NCBI RefSeq assembly: GCF_014836445.1
Contig: NZ_JACSQV010000011.1
Location: 1 to 64,000 of the forward strand
DNA length: 64,000 nucleotides
Reading direction: 5' to 3'
Origin: Cellulomonas avistercoris
GTDB lineage: Bacteria; Actinomycetota; Actinomycetes; Actinomycetales; Cellulomonadaceae
Numbering within the stretch: the stretch's first letter is position 1; every line of letters starts with the position of its first letter. Below, one piece after another: positions 41,873 through 50,420 of the stretch. A program made the position numbers and the translations under genes. Under the pieces are notes generated by a model that was not told where the DNA came from, did not search any database, and saw only the letters and a program-made list of their open reading frames with translations.

Positions 41873-44800
41873 ATGAGGTGGCGCTCGCGCGTCCTGCGCG
41901 GCCGGCTGCGTGAGCAGGGGTCGGTCGTCGCCATGGTCACGGCCGTCGCCGTCGCGGCGACGACGCTCGTGGGCCTCCTCGCCGGTCTGCTGCACCTCGC
42001 CGAGACCCAGGGGGCACCGGCCGCACTGAGCCGGCTCTCACCGGACGACGTCCGGATCGAGGCGACGGTCTGGGTGCAGGGCGAGGACACCGGACTGGTG
42101 CTCGACAAGGCCCGGGCCGGTCTCGCGGAGATCACCGGTGACGTGCCGACCGGCGAGACCACGTGGCAGGTCGGGTCGCTGCGGGCGCTGCCCGGCACCG
42201 ACACGGGCACCGGCGAAGCCCCGCACCTCACGTACCTGTCCGCCTTCTCCGTCACCGACGACGTCGCCCGTCTGGTCACCGGCCGCTGGCCCGAGCGGGC
42301 CGCCGACGAGAGCGGCGCGATCGAGGTCAACGTCCCGGAGATCGCCGCGCGCGAGCTGGGCTGGCAGGTCGGCGCTCGCGTCGAGACCCGGCCGTGGGAC
42401 GGCGAGGAGTACGCCGCGTTCGTCGTCGTGGGGACCCACGAGGCCGTCGGCGCGGGCACGGCCTGGACCCGCGACCGGCTGAACGGTCGCGGCACGGAGC
42501 CGTACCCCTGGCCCGGCAGCCTGGGGTTCCGCTCGACCGTCCTGTGGGGACCCCTCGTCGCGGACCCGTCGGCCCTGGACGGTCCGGGACTGGTGGACAC
42601 CGCCTACCTGATGATCGAGCCGCGCCCCGCGGACGCGTCGAGCGAGGCGCTCCGCGAGATGCGCCAGGAGGTGCGCAACGCGCAGGCGACGCTCTCGGAG
42701 TCCCTGGACCCCGAGGCCGACGGCCGGGTCCGCACCGAGATCGACCGTGCGCTCGACGCGATCACGCGCGAGGTCGTCGTCATGCGGGCCGGCGTGATCA
42801 CCATCGGGCTGCTGCTGGCGACCCTCGCGACCACGGTCATGCTGCTGGCCGCCCGCCTGCTCGCGGAGCGCCGCGCCGCCGAGAACGAGCTGCTCGCGGC
42901 ACGCGGCGCGTCGCCCGCGCACCTGCGGTCCGTCGTCGTCCTCGAGGCCCTCACGCTCGCGGCTCTCACCTTCCTCGCCTCGCCCTGGCTCGCGCGGGCG
43001 GCGCTCGAGCGCCTGACGGGTTCCGGCGACCTGTCCGCCGCCGGCTACCTCGTCGGTCCCGGCCTCCCGGCGCCCGTGCTGCTGACGTGCGCCGTCATGG
43101 CCGGCGTGCTCGCGGTGGCGCTGTGCGTGCCGTCCTGGCACACCGAGGGCTCGACCTCCGCCACCGCGCACGCCGGGCTGCTGCGGGCCGGTGGCGACCT
43201 GTCCCTGCTGGCGCTGGGCGGTCTCGCGATGGGTCAGCTCATCGCCTACGGCTCGCCGCTGACCGGTGGCCCGGGCGGCGTCGGGGTCGACGTCGTCCTC
43301 GTCACCGGGCCGGCGCTGGTGACGCTCGCCGCCGCGACGGTGGCCCTGCGGCTCGTCACGCCCCTGGGGCGCCTCGCGGACGTCGTGGCGGCGCGTGCCC
43401 GCTCGTTCGTCGTCCCGCTCGCGGCCTGGCAGGTCTCCCGGCGTCCGTCGATCGCGACCGGCACGGTCCTCGTGGTCGTGGTCGCCGTCGCCTCCGGCAC
43501 CTTCAGCGCGGCCTTCCTGTCGACGTGGCGCACGTCCCAGATCGAGCAGGTCGACCTCGCGATCGGGACGGACGTCCGCGTCGACGGCCTCGACGACGAG
43601 CCCGCGGCCGCTGCGGTCGCGGTCACGGCGGCCGCGGGCCCCGACGGGCACGCGCAGCCGGTCGTGCACCGGTCCGTCGGCATCGGCCCGCGCGGCAACA
43701 TCGGCGGCGTCACGGCCCAGCTGGTCGCGCTCGACGCGTCGCGCCCGCAGGACGTGCGCGGACGGTCCGGGTCGACGCCCGAGGCACTCCTGGCCGGCCT
43801 CGTGGAGGCGCAGCCCGCGACGGGAACGGGCGCAGAGCTGCCGCCGGACACCCAGTGGGTCGTCGCCACCGGTGTGCTGGGGACGACGCCCGCGACGGGC
43901 GGCGACGGCATGGTCGACGTGACGGTCGAGGGCCCGACCGGCCTGCTCGTGCGGTCGGAGCAACGCACCGTCCCCCTGGGCGAACCCTTCGAGGTCGCGC
44001 TCGAGGTCCCGGCCGGCGGTGCGCTGCGCGTGGTCGCGATCGGCGTCACGCTGGCGCCACGGGATCTGCCGCCGCTCGATCCCCAGGACCCGCTGGGACC
44101 CCTCGTGCGCACGCTGGAGGCCGAGCTGTCGGTGACCCGGTTGGGCGCGGTGCCCCGGTCGGCCGGGATCAGCAACCCCTACGTCGCCGCCGACGCTGCG
44201 TCGACCCCCGTGACCCTAAGCGCGGTGGGCTGGTCGGGGGCCCTGCGTCAGCCGCCGCGCGTGGCGCAGATCGAGGTGCGCGGCGGCGTCACCGCGGAAC
44301 CCGGCGACGGGGCTCTCGTGGTCGTCGGCACCATGCACGGGGACGGGGGCGGCATGGAGCTCGCCACCCTCCTCGCGCGGACCTGGGAGGCGTCCGGCGC
44401 CGTCCCGGCGGTCGTCGGCAGGGCCGTGACGGACGACCTCGCCATGAGACCGGGCCAGGACCTCACGCTGAACCTCGGGGGGACACGGGTGGACGCCGAG
44501 GTGGCACGGTTCGCGGACGAGGTCCCCGGCTCGCCACGACGCGGCAGCATCCTGGTCGACCAGCTCACGCTCGCACGTGCCGCGATCGAGGCCGGCGGAC
44601 CGTCGGTCAGCCCCGACACCTGGTGGGTCGCCGCGCCGGACGACGCGGCGGCGGGCGTCTCGGCGGCGCTCGCCGGCACCGGCGCGCAGACCCGCACGCG
44701 CGTCGAGCTCCGCCAGGAGGCGCTGACCGGGCCCGTCCGGGTCGCGGTTCCCGCGACCATGTCGCTCGTGAGCGGCGCAGCGGCGCTGCTCGTGCTCGTC

Positions 44801-45172
44801 GGCGTCGGCGCGGTCGCCGCGGCGGCCGTGCGGGCACGCCGCCTCGAGCTGGCGCGGCTGCAGGCCGTCGGGGCGTCGCGCCCGGGCCTCATGGGCGGGA
44901 TCGTCGCCGAGAGCACGATGCTCGTGGTCCTCGGTGCGGTGGTGGGGCTCCTCGCGGGGTACGGCCTGGCGGCCGTGGTCGCACCCCTGCTCACGATGTC
45001 GCCCGACGGCCGCACACCGGTGCCCGACCCGGTTCTCGTGTGGGGCTGGGCCGCGCAGACGACGCGCGGAGCCGCCGTCGTGGCCGGTGCGTGCGTCGTC
45101 GTCGCCGTCGTCGTCGCCCTGGGCGTCCGACGGACCTCGGGTGCCGCCCTGCGGATGGGGGACGAACGATGA
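41873..45172 (+). CDS. Giant FtsX/MacB-like ABC permease A2
   Basis: 1099-aa membrane protein with the same plan as A1: one N-terminal helix (AVAVAATTLVGLLAGLL), extracellular domain, central FtsX block from about 300 (LAARLLAERRAAENELLAARG), second extracellular domain, C-terminal FtsX block from about 952 (ARRLELARLQAVGASRPGLM). The extracellular domains are more diverged from A1 than the membrane blocks. A strong GAGGAGG precedes the ATG. The stop overlaps B2 (ATGA at 45169). Substrate unknown. Confidence 0.85.
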   Translation: MRWRSRVLRGRLREQGSVVAMVTAVAVAATTLVGLLAGLLHLAETQGAPAALSRLSPDDVRIEATVWVQGEDTGLVLDKARAGLAEITGDVPTGETTWQVGSLRALPGTDTGTGEAPHLTYLSAFSVTDDVARLVTGRWPERAADESGAIEVNVPEIAARELGWQVGARVETRPWDGEEYAAFVVVGTHEAVGAGTAWTRDRLNGRGTEPYPWPGSLGFRSTVLWGPLVADPSALDGPGLVDTAYLMIEPRPADASSEALREMRQEVRNAQATLSESLDPEADGRVRTEIDRALDAITREVVVMRAGVITIGLLLATLATTVMLLAARLLAERRAAENELLAARGASPAHLRSVVVLEALTLAALTFLASPWLARAALERLTGSGDLSAAGYLVGPGLPAPVLLTCAVMAGVLAVALCVPSWHTEGSTSATAHAGLLRAGGDLSLLALGGLAMGQLIAYGSPLTGGPGGVGVDVVLVTGPALVTLAAATVALRLVTPLGRLADVVAARARSFVVPLAAWQVSRRPSIATGTVLVVVVAVASGTFSAAFLSTWRTSQIEQVDLAIGTDVRVDGLDDEPAAAAVAVTAAAGPDGHAQPVVHRSVGIGPRGNIGGVTAQLVALDASRPQDVRGRSGSTPEALLAGLVEAQPATGTGAELPPDTQWVVATGVLGTTPATGGDGMVDVTVEGPTGLLVRSEQRTVPLGEPFEVALEVPAGGALRVVAIGVTLAPRDLPPLDPQDPLGPLVRTLEAELSVTRLGAVPRSAGISNPYVAADAASTPVTLSAVGWSGALRQPPRVAQIEVRGGVTAEPGDGALVVVGTMHGDGGGMELATLLARTWEASGAVPAVVGRAVTDDLAMRPGQDLTLNLGGTRVDAEVARFADEVPGSPRRGSILVDQLTLARAAIEAGGPSVSPDTWWVAAPDDAAAGVSAALAGTGAQTRTRVELRQEALTGPVRVAVPATMSLVSGAAALLVLVGVGAVAAAAVRARRLELARLQAVGASRPGLMGGIVAESTMLVVLGAVVGLLAGYGLAAVVAPLLTMSPDGRTPVPDPVLVWGWAAQTTRGAAVVAGACVVVAVVVALGVRRTSGAALRMGDER

Positions 45173-47937
45173 CCACCACGGCCACGCGCGTGCGCGCGAC
45201 CACCGGCGATGCGCTGCTGGTGACCCGGCGACGCGCGCGGCTCGACGTCGGTCTGCTGATCGGCACCGCGATCCTGCTGACGGCGACCCTGATCGCCGTC
45301 CTCGCGGCCCCGCGGCTGCTGGGCCGCACGGCCGAGGACGCGCTGCGCGAGGCGATCACGGCCGCCGGCGCGGAGGCGGCCGTCGTGGTCCCGGCACCCG
45401 CGCCACCGTTCCCCCCCGAGGACGCACCCACGCTGTCCGGGCCCCTGGGCCAGGCCGCGCTGCTCGACCTGATCGCGGGGATGCTCCCCGCGACCGCGAT
45501 CGCCGCCACGCCCCCCTTCACCGCGTCGACGGACGACCGGAGCGGCCTCGACGTCCGGCTCGTCACGCTCGAGTCGCCCGCGTCACGCCCCGACCCCGTG
45601 CGCTGGACCGTGGGGCGCGCGCCCGTCGCGGTCCCGGTGCCGCCCGCAGCCGAGCCCACCGCCGACGGGACCCTGCCGTCACCCCCGCCCCTGGCCGTGG
45701 AGGTGGGGCTCAGCGTGACGGTCGCCCGCGCGCTGGGCATCGACCCCAGCGCCGCGCCGGTGACGATCCTGCTCGCCCGCGGGCGCGGCGAGGCCCTGCC
45801 CATGGAGGCCCACGTCACCGGGATCTACGAGCCGGTCGCACCGAACGACGTGATGTGGACCCACGCCCCTGACCTCCTGGAGGCCCCGGCCGACCCGCCC
45901 CGCGGCCCCGTGGGCCTCTACGTGCCGCCCGAGGCGCGCGCCGACATGGCGTCCCTGCTGGGGGCGACCATGCTCAGCGGCGAGGCCGTGGCCGTGGTCG
46001 ACGTCGAGCACCTGACGCCGGCCGACGTGCCCGAGCTCCGCCGGTCGGTCGTGGCGCTCACGACGACGACCCCGGTGCGGACCGGCCTGCCGCGCGTGCT
46101 CGACGCGTTCGACGCGCACCTGAGCGCGACCCTCGCCCAGGCGTCCCTGGTCGTCGCCGGTGCCGGCGCGACCGCGGCGTGCTGCCTGGTGCTCGCGGGC
46201 GCCCTGCTCGTCGAGCGTCGCCGCAGCCACCTGTCGGGCGAGCGCGCGCGCGGCGCCTCGCTGCTGTCCGTCGCGCTGCGCAGCGCGGTCGAGTCGGTGC
46301 CCGCGGCGGCGGCGGCTGCACTCGTGGCCGGCGGCGTCATCGCGTGGTGGCTGCCCCACGGGCCGGGCACGCCCGGGCTCGCGGCGGCGATCACGACCGT
46401 CGCGGTCGTCGCGCCCGTGCTCCTGGCGACCCGTGCCGCGGCGGCGGCCTGGACGGGCCGACGCGTGCCCGCCGACCGCCGGGAGCGTGCGCGTCTCGCC
46501 GGGCTGCGCAGCGCCCGCCGGTCCGTGCTGGAGCTGACGGCCGTGGCCGTCGCCGTGGCCGCGCTCGTCACGCTCCGCAGCCGTGGCCTGCTGCCGCAGG
46601 GTTCGATGCGGACCGACCCGCTGCTCGCCGCCGCGCCGTTCCTGCTCGCGCTGACCGTCGCTCTCGCGGTCGTCCGCGTCGCCCCCGCCGTCGTGCGTCT
46701 CGCGGGGCGGTGGGCCGCGCGCTCGCGGGGACTCGCGGCGCCGCTGGCGACCTCCCGCGCGCAGCGCGGCGCGACCGCCCTGCTGCCGCTGGTCACCGTG
46801 ACGGTCGCCGTCGCGCTGATGGTCCTCAGCGGCCTCCTGGTGCAGACCGTCCACGACGGCCAGCGCATCGCGGCGGACCAGCTCGTCGGCGCCGACGTGC
46901 GCCTCGACGGTCCGCTGGACACCGACGAGGCCCTCGAGGCGCTCGCGCGGCTGGAGACGGCCGAGGGCGTCGAGGCGCTCGCCACGGGCGGCCAGATGAA
47001 CGAACGCGCGTTCGGACGGGGCTCGGAGCCGGTGGTGACGGTGCTCGTGGTCGACACGGTGGCCCTGGCCGCGGTCCGCGAGGCGCGCGGGCTGCCGGTC
47101 GACGAGGGGCTCGCGCTGCTCGGGGACGTCAACCAGGGTCGCCTCCCGGTGCTCGCGACACCCGACGTGCTCGCGCGGGTCGACCACGCCGGCGGCACGC
47201 TCCTGCAGCTGGTCACCGAACGCGTCGACGTCGACGTGATGGGGACCACCGTGCTCACCGGCGACAACGGCGCCCCGCCCGCCGACGTGCGCGCGGCGAG
47301 GGCCACGTTCACGGGCGACGACGGCGTCGTCGTCGTCGACACCGCGGCGGCCGCCCAGGTGACCGGCAAGCTCCCCGCGACGACACGCGCCTGGGTGGCC
47401 GGACCGGGTGCGGCCCAGGCGGTCGCGGACCTCGGGATCGCGGACCTGCCGGGCGTGACGGTGACGACCGTGGACGGCTGGTGGAGCGCCTGGTCCCGCG
47501 CGCCGCTGCCCGCGGCGCTCCGGACGCTCCTGCTGGTGACCGTCGGTGTCCTCGCCGGGCTCGCCGTCATCGCCCTCGTGCTCGTGGTGGTCGCGACGTC
47601 CGGTGAGCGCGGACGCACGCTCTCGACCCTGCGCACCCTCGGGCTCGACGCCCGCACGGCACGCTGGGCGACGTTGGGCGAGCTCGCGCCGCTCGTCCTC
47701 GGCGGCTTCGTGGGCGGCACGGCCATCGGGATGGCGCTGCCCTTCCTGCTGGGTGACGCCCTGCGCCTGACGTGGGTGACGGCCGCCCCGGGCCACGTGC
47801 CGGTGTCGCTGGTCTGGTGGCCGGTGCTGGTCGCCGCCGGCGCCCTGGTGGCCGCCCTGGCGATCGCGGTGCTGGTCGAGCAGGCCGTGCGGCGCCGCGA
47901 GTCGCTCGGCGAGGTGCTGCGGGGCGGCGCGCGCTGA
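45169..47937 (+). CDS. Large FtsX/MacB-like ABC permease B2
   Basis: 922-aa membrane protein paralogous to B1. N-terminal helix (LLIGTAILLTATLIAVLAA), Pro-rich start of the first extracellular domain (VVPAPAPPFPPE), central block from about 315 (HLSGERARGASLLSVALR), second extracellular domain, C-terminal block from about 783 (GERGRTLSTLRTLGLDARTA). It is the last gene of the six-gene operon. The stop is followed by a GACCC-TGC-GGGTC mini-hairpin at 47936-47948. Confidence 0.84.
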   Translation: MTTTATRVRATTGDALLVTRRRARLDVGLLIGTAILLTATLIAVLAAPRLLGRTAEDALREAITAAGAEAAVVVPAPAPPFPPEDAPTLSGPLGQAALLDLIAGMLPATAIAATPPFTASTDDRSGLDVRLVTLESPASRPDPVRWTVGRAPVAVPVPPAAEPTADGTLPSPPPLAVEVGLSVTVARALGIDPSAAPVTILLARGRGEALPMEAHVTGIYEPVAPNDVMWTHAPDLLEAPADPPRGPVGLYVPPEARADMASLLGATMLSGEAVAVVDVEHLTPADVPELRRSVVALTTTTPVRTGLPRVLDAFDAHLSATLAQASLVVAGAGATAACCLVLAGALLVERRRSHLSGERARGASLLSVALRSAVESVPAAAAAALVAGGVIAWWLPHGPGTPGLAAAITTVAVVAPVLLATRAAAAAWTGRRVPADRRERARLAGLRSARRSVLELTAVAVAVAALVTLRSRGLLPQGSMRTDPLLAAAPFLLALTVALAVVRVAPAVVRLAGRWAARSRGLAAPLATSRAQRGATALLPLVTVTVAVALMVLSGLLVQTVHDGQRIAADQLVGADVRLDGPLDTDEALEALARLETAEGVEALATGGQMNERAFGRGSEPVVTVLVVDTVALAAVREARGLPVDEGLALLGDVNQGRLPVLATPDVLARVDHAGGTLLQLVTERVDVDVMGTTVLTGDNGAPPADVRAARATFTGDDGVVVVDTAAAAQVTGKLPATTRAWVAGPGAAQAVADLGIADLPGVTVTTVDGWWSAWSRAPLPAALRTLLLVTVGVLAGLAVIALVLVVVATSGERGRTLSTLRTLGLDARTARWATLGELAPLVLGGFVGGTAIGMALPFLLGDALRLTWVTAAPGHVPVSLVWWPVLVAAGALVAALAIAVLVEQAVRRRESLGEVLRGGAR

Positions 47938-47948
47938 CCCTGCGGGTC
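47936..47948. terminator. Small hairpin after permease B2
   Basis: GACCC-TGC-GGGTC beginning within the stop codon of permease B2, the same core as the hairpin between arfB and ychF. It lies in the 26-nt convergent gap with the MFS gene. Confidence 0.35.
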
Positions 47949-47963
47949 GACACGCGCCGGACC

Positions 47964-49595
47964 TCAGCGGGCCGCGGTGCCGACCTCGTCCGCGGTGGCC
48001 GGCGGGCCGACGTGCGACAGGCCGCCGCGCATCGCGAACGCGCACGCGGCGCCGAGGAGCAGCACGCCGACCGTGACCGCGAGCGTCTGGGCGGCCGCCG
48101 TGGCGAACCCGGCCTCGACGGCCGCCTGCGCGGCCGCCCGCACCTGGTCGGCGACCGTGGCGGGCACGTCGGCGGGCAGGTCGAGCCCTCCCCCGGCGGC
48201 GCCCAGGCCCTCGGCCGCCGCCTGGCGGAAGCCGTCGACGAACGGCCCGCGCAGCTCGGTCGGCAGGTCCTGCGCCACGTCCTGCGCGGCCGCGGGCATC
48301 GTCGAGGCGAGCCGCGACGTGAGCACCGCGACGACGACGGCCGAGCCGATGACACCGCCCACCTGGCGCGTCGTGTTGAACGCGCCCGCGCCCGCACCCG
48401 CGTTGCGCTGGTCGAGCCCGGTGGTCGCGAGGTTGCCGAGCGGCGAGAACACCAGGCCGGTCCCGACGCCGAACCCCAGCATGGGCACGACGAGACGCCA
48501 GACCGCGACGTCCGGCTGCACCTGGGTCGCGAGGATCCCGATCGACGCCGCGAGCACCACGAAGCCGGTGAACACGACCCACTTGCCGGCGACCCTGTCC
48601 GACAGCCGCCCGGCGAAGGGCGCGACGACGCCCGAGATCAGCGACCCCGGCAGCCCGACCAGGGCCGCGTGCAGCGGCGAGAGGCCCAGCACCTGCTGCA
48701 GGTACAGCGTGAACGGGAAGAAGATGCCCGTCATCGCGAAGGACACGGCCGCTCCCGCGACGTTCGCGAGCGCGAAGTTGCGCTGCACGAACAGCTTGAG
48801 GGGCAGCAGCGCGTCGTCGCCGCGGTGGCGCTGCCACAGCACGAACGCGGCCGACACCAGGACGCCCGCCCCGATGACGAGCGGCACCGAGATGGGACCG
48901 ACGATGGTGCCCCAGGCGTACTCGCCACCCTCCTGCAGCCCGAAGACCAGCAGGCCCAGCCCCACGATCGACAGCACGACGCCCGGCCCGTCGAACGTGC
49001 GGGCGTGGGTCGGCAGCGCGGGCAGCGTGCGCACCGCGAGCCACAGCGCGACCAGGCCGACGGGGATGTTGACGTAGAAGATCCACTCCCAGCCGACGCT
49101 CTCGACCAGGATGCCGCCGAGCACGGGCCCCGTGATCGTCGCGACCCCGGCGACGGAACCCCACACGCCGAGTGCGGCACCGCGCTTCTGCGCCGGGAAC
49201 ACGCGCGTGATCATGGCCATGGTCTGCGGCGTCATGAGCGCGCCACCGACGCCCTGGACCGCGCGGGCCACGATGAGCACGCCGACCGACCCCGCGAGCC
49301 CGCACGCGAGGGACGCGAGCGTGAACACCACGAGGCCCGTCACGAACACGGGACGCGGGCCGAACCGGTCCCCCAGCCGGCCCGTGACCAGCAGCAGCAC
49401 CGCGAACGTCAGCAGGTAGGCGCTGTTGACCCATCCCACGGTCACGAGGCTCGCGTCGAACGCCTCCTGCAGCGTGGGGACGGCGATGTTCACGATGGTC
49501 GTGTCGACCATGATCATGAAGAAGCCCAGGCACAGCGGGGGCAGGATGCTCCACGGGCTGCGGCCGCCCAGGTCGACGGGGACGGGTGCGGTCAT
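47964..49595 (-). CDS. DHA2-family (EmrB/QacA) multidrug efflux MFS transporter
   Basis: 543-aa transporter with about 14 predicted helices. The N-terminal DTTIVNIAVPTLQEAF is the DHA2 motif D1; motif A is GRLGDRFGPRPVF between helices 2 and 3; motif C is GVATITGPVLGGILVE in helix 5. A loop rich in Ala/Asp lies before the last helix. It exports drugs using the proton gradient. The ATG at 49595 overlaps the PadR gene stop (ATGA), so repressor and pump are co-expressed, a typical arrangement of substrate-induced efflux. Confidence 0.9.
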   Translation of the reverse strand: MTAPVPVDLGGRSPWSILPPLCLGFFMIMVDTTIVNIAVPTLQEAFDASLVTVGWVNSAYLLTFAVLLLVTGRLGDRFGPRPVFVTGLVVFTLASLACGLAGSVGVLIVARAVQGVGGALMTPQTMAMITRVFPAQKRGAALGVWGSVAGVATITGPVLGGILVESVGWEWIFYVNIPVGLVALWLAVRTLPALPTHARTFDGPGVVLSIVGLGLLVFGLQEGGEYAWGTIVGPISVPLVIGAGVLVSAAFVLWQRHRGDDALLPLKLFVQRNFALANVAGAAVSFAMTGIFFPFTLYLQQVLGLSPLHAALVGLPGSLISGVVAPFAGRLSDRVAGKWVVFTGFVVLAASIGILATQVQPDVAVWRLVVPMLGFGVGTGLVFSPLGNLATTGLDQRNAGAGAGAFNTTRQVGGVIGSAVVVAVLTSRLASTMPAAAQDVAQDLPTELRGPFVDGFRQAAAEGLGAAGGGLDLPADVPATVADQVRAAAQAAVEAGFATAAAQTLAVTVGVLLLGAACAFAMRGGLSHVGPPATADEVGTAAR

Positions 49596-50245
49596 GACGT
49601 GCTCCGGTCTGCGGGGCGCCGGACGGGCGCGCTGGTGCGGGTGCGGTGGTGCTCGCGCGCGGCGAGGAAGTCGTCGGGCGGCGGGCCGCCCCACGTGAGG
49701 GTGCCGTCGGCGAGGTCGCGCAGGACCTCGTCGAGCCAGGCGACCTCACGCTCCAGCAGGGCGACCTCACGCTCGCCGTCGAGCAGGAAGCGGCGGGGCA
49801 GGCCGAGCGCGAGCACCTCGTCGCAGCGCGCGCGCAGGGCGGCCAGCCGTGCTGCCTCGCGGTCGCGGCGCTGCGCGAGCGCGGCCTCGACCTCGTCGGC
49901 GGGGAGCCGGGGCGCGTGCGCGAGACCGACGGGGAAGTCCGCGTAGACGGGTCGGTCGTCGGCGAGGTAGGACGTGAGCGCCGGGCGCAGGGCGGCGTGG
50001 CCGGCCGGCGTGGCGCGGTACGTCGTGCGCTCGGGGCGGTTGCCGCAGCGCTCGGTGCCGACGGCCTCGACGAGGCCGTCGCGCTCGAGCCGCTGGACCG
50101 CGTGGTACACCGCGCCGGGCGTGACGCGCACGAGGCGGTCGTCGCCCCGCTCGACGAGCGTCTGGAAGACGTCGTAGGGGTGGCGGGGCTGCTCGTCGAG
50201 CAGGCCGAGCACGACGAGGGCGACCGTCGTGAGCTCGCGGGGCAC
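49592..50245 (-). CDS. PadR family transcriptional regulator
   Basis: 217-aa regulator. N-terminal PadR winged helix (LLDEQPRHPYDVFQTLVE, TPGAVYHAVQRLERDGLVEA, YRATPAGHAALR) and a C-terminal Vir-like helical region (about 95-180). The GTG at 50245 has GGAGA 5 nt upstream. It precedes and overlaps the MFS gene, so it most likely represses this operon through the palindromes upstream (50269-50297). Confidence 0.88.
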   Translation of the reverse strand: MPRELTTVALVVLGLLDEQPRHPYDVFQTLVERGDDRLVRVTPGAVYHAVQRLERDGLVEAVGTERCGNRPERTTYRATPAGHAALRPALTSYLADDRPVYADFPVGLAHAPRLPADEVEAALAQRRDREAARLAALRARCDEVLALGLPRRFLLDGEREVALLEREVAWLDEVLRDLADGTLTWGGPPPDDFLAAREHHRTRTSAPVRRPADRSTS

Positions 50246-50268
50246 AGCGTCTCCGTCCGGCGTCGTCG

Positions 50269-50297
50269 AGGGACGTTGGTCCCTATTCCGCGCGGAA
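50269..50297 (-). promoter_or_regulatory. Palindromes upstream of padR-MFS
   Basis: Two adjacent inverted repeats: AGGGAC-GTTG-GTCCCT (50269-50284) and the perfect 12-bp TTCCGCGCGGAA (50286-50297). They lie 24-52 nt before the padR start in the only A+T-richer part of the gap and are candidate PadR operators. Confidence 0.5.
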
Positions 50298-50370
50298 CAT
50301 TACGCCCGGAGGATCGGTCCCTCAACCGGGGGCGCCGGGTTCACCCGCCGGCGCCGACGCGTCACGAGCA

Positions 50371-50404
50371 GCGGGGGCGCCGGCCCACCGGCCGACGCCC
50401 CCGC
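50371..50404 (-). terminator. Hairpin after phoH2
   Basis: 9-bp stem GCGGGGGCG (50371-50379) with CGCCCCCGC (50396-50404), and an inner stem GCCGG/CCGGC. It lies just after the phoH2 stop. Confidence 0.6.
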
Positions 50405-50420
50405 GACGAGCAGGAGGGCG

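Noticed and set aside
42163..45150. Long plus-strand frame overlapping permease A2 in another phase
   Set aside because: Arg/Gly/Ala-rich translation with no homology; the phase encoding A2 has FtsX motifs and a good ribosome binding site. The frame is only meaningful from 45169, where permease B2 begins.
33945..47937. Operon as an antibiotic-resistance exporter of the BceAB type
   Set aside because: No histidine kinase or response regulator is present, each permease has two FtsX-like blocks and two big extracellular domains, and the size and A-B duplication do not fit BceB.
45679..50325. Very long open frame (about 1548 codons) on the minus strand
   Set aside because: It runs antisense through permease B2 and out of frame through the MFS and padR genes; its translation is Arg/Ala/Gly-rich with no domain. 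High G+C removes stop codons from shadow frames.
50371..50404. Mobile-element inverted repeat near phoH2
   Set aside because: Simple GC-rich hairpin right after a stop codon with no transposase, no direct-repeat target duplication and no partner copy.
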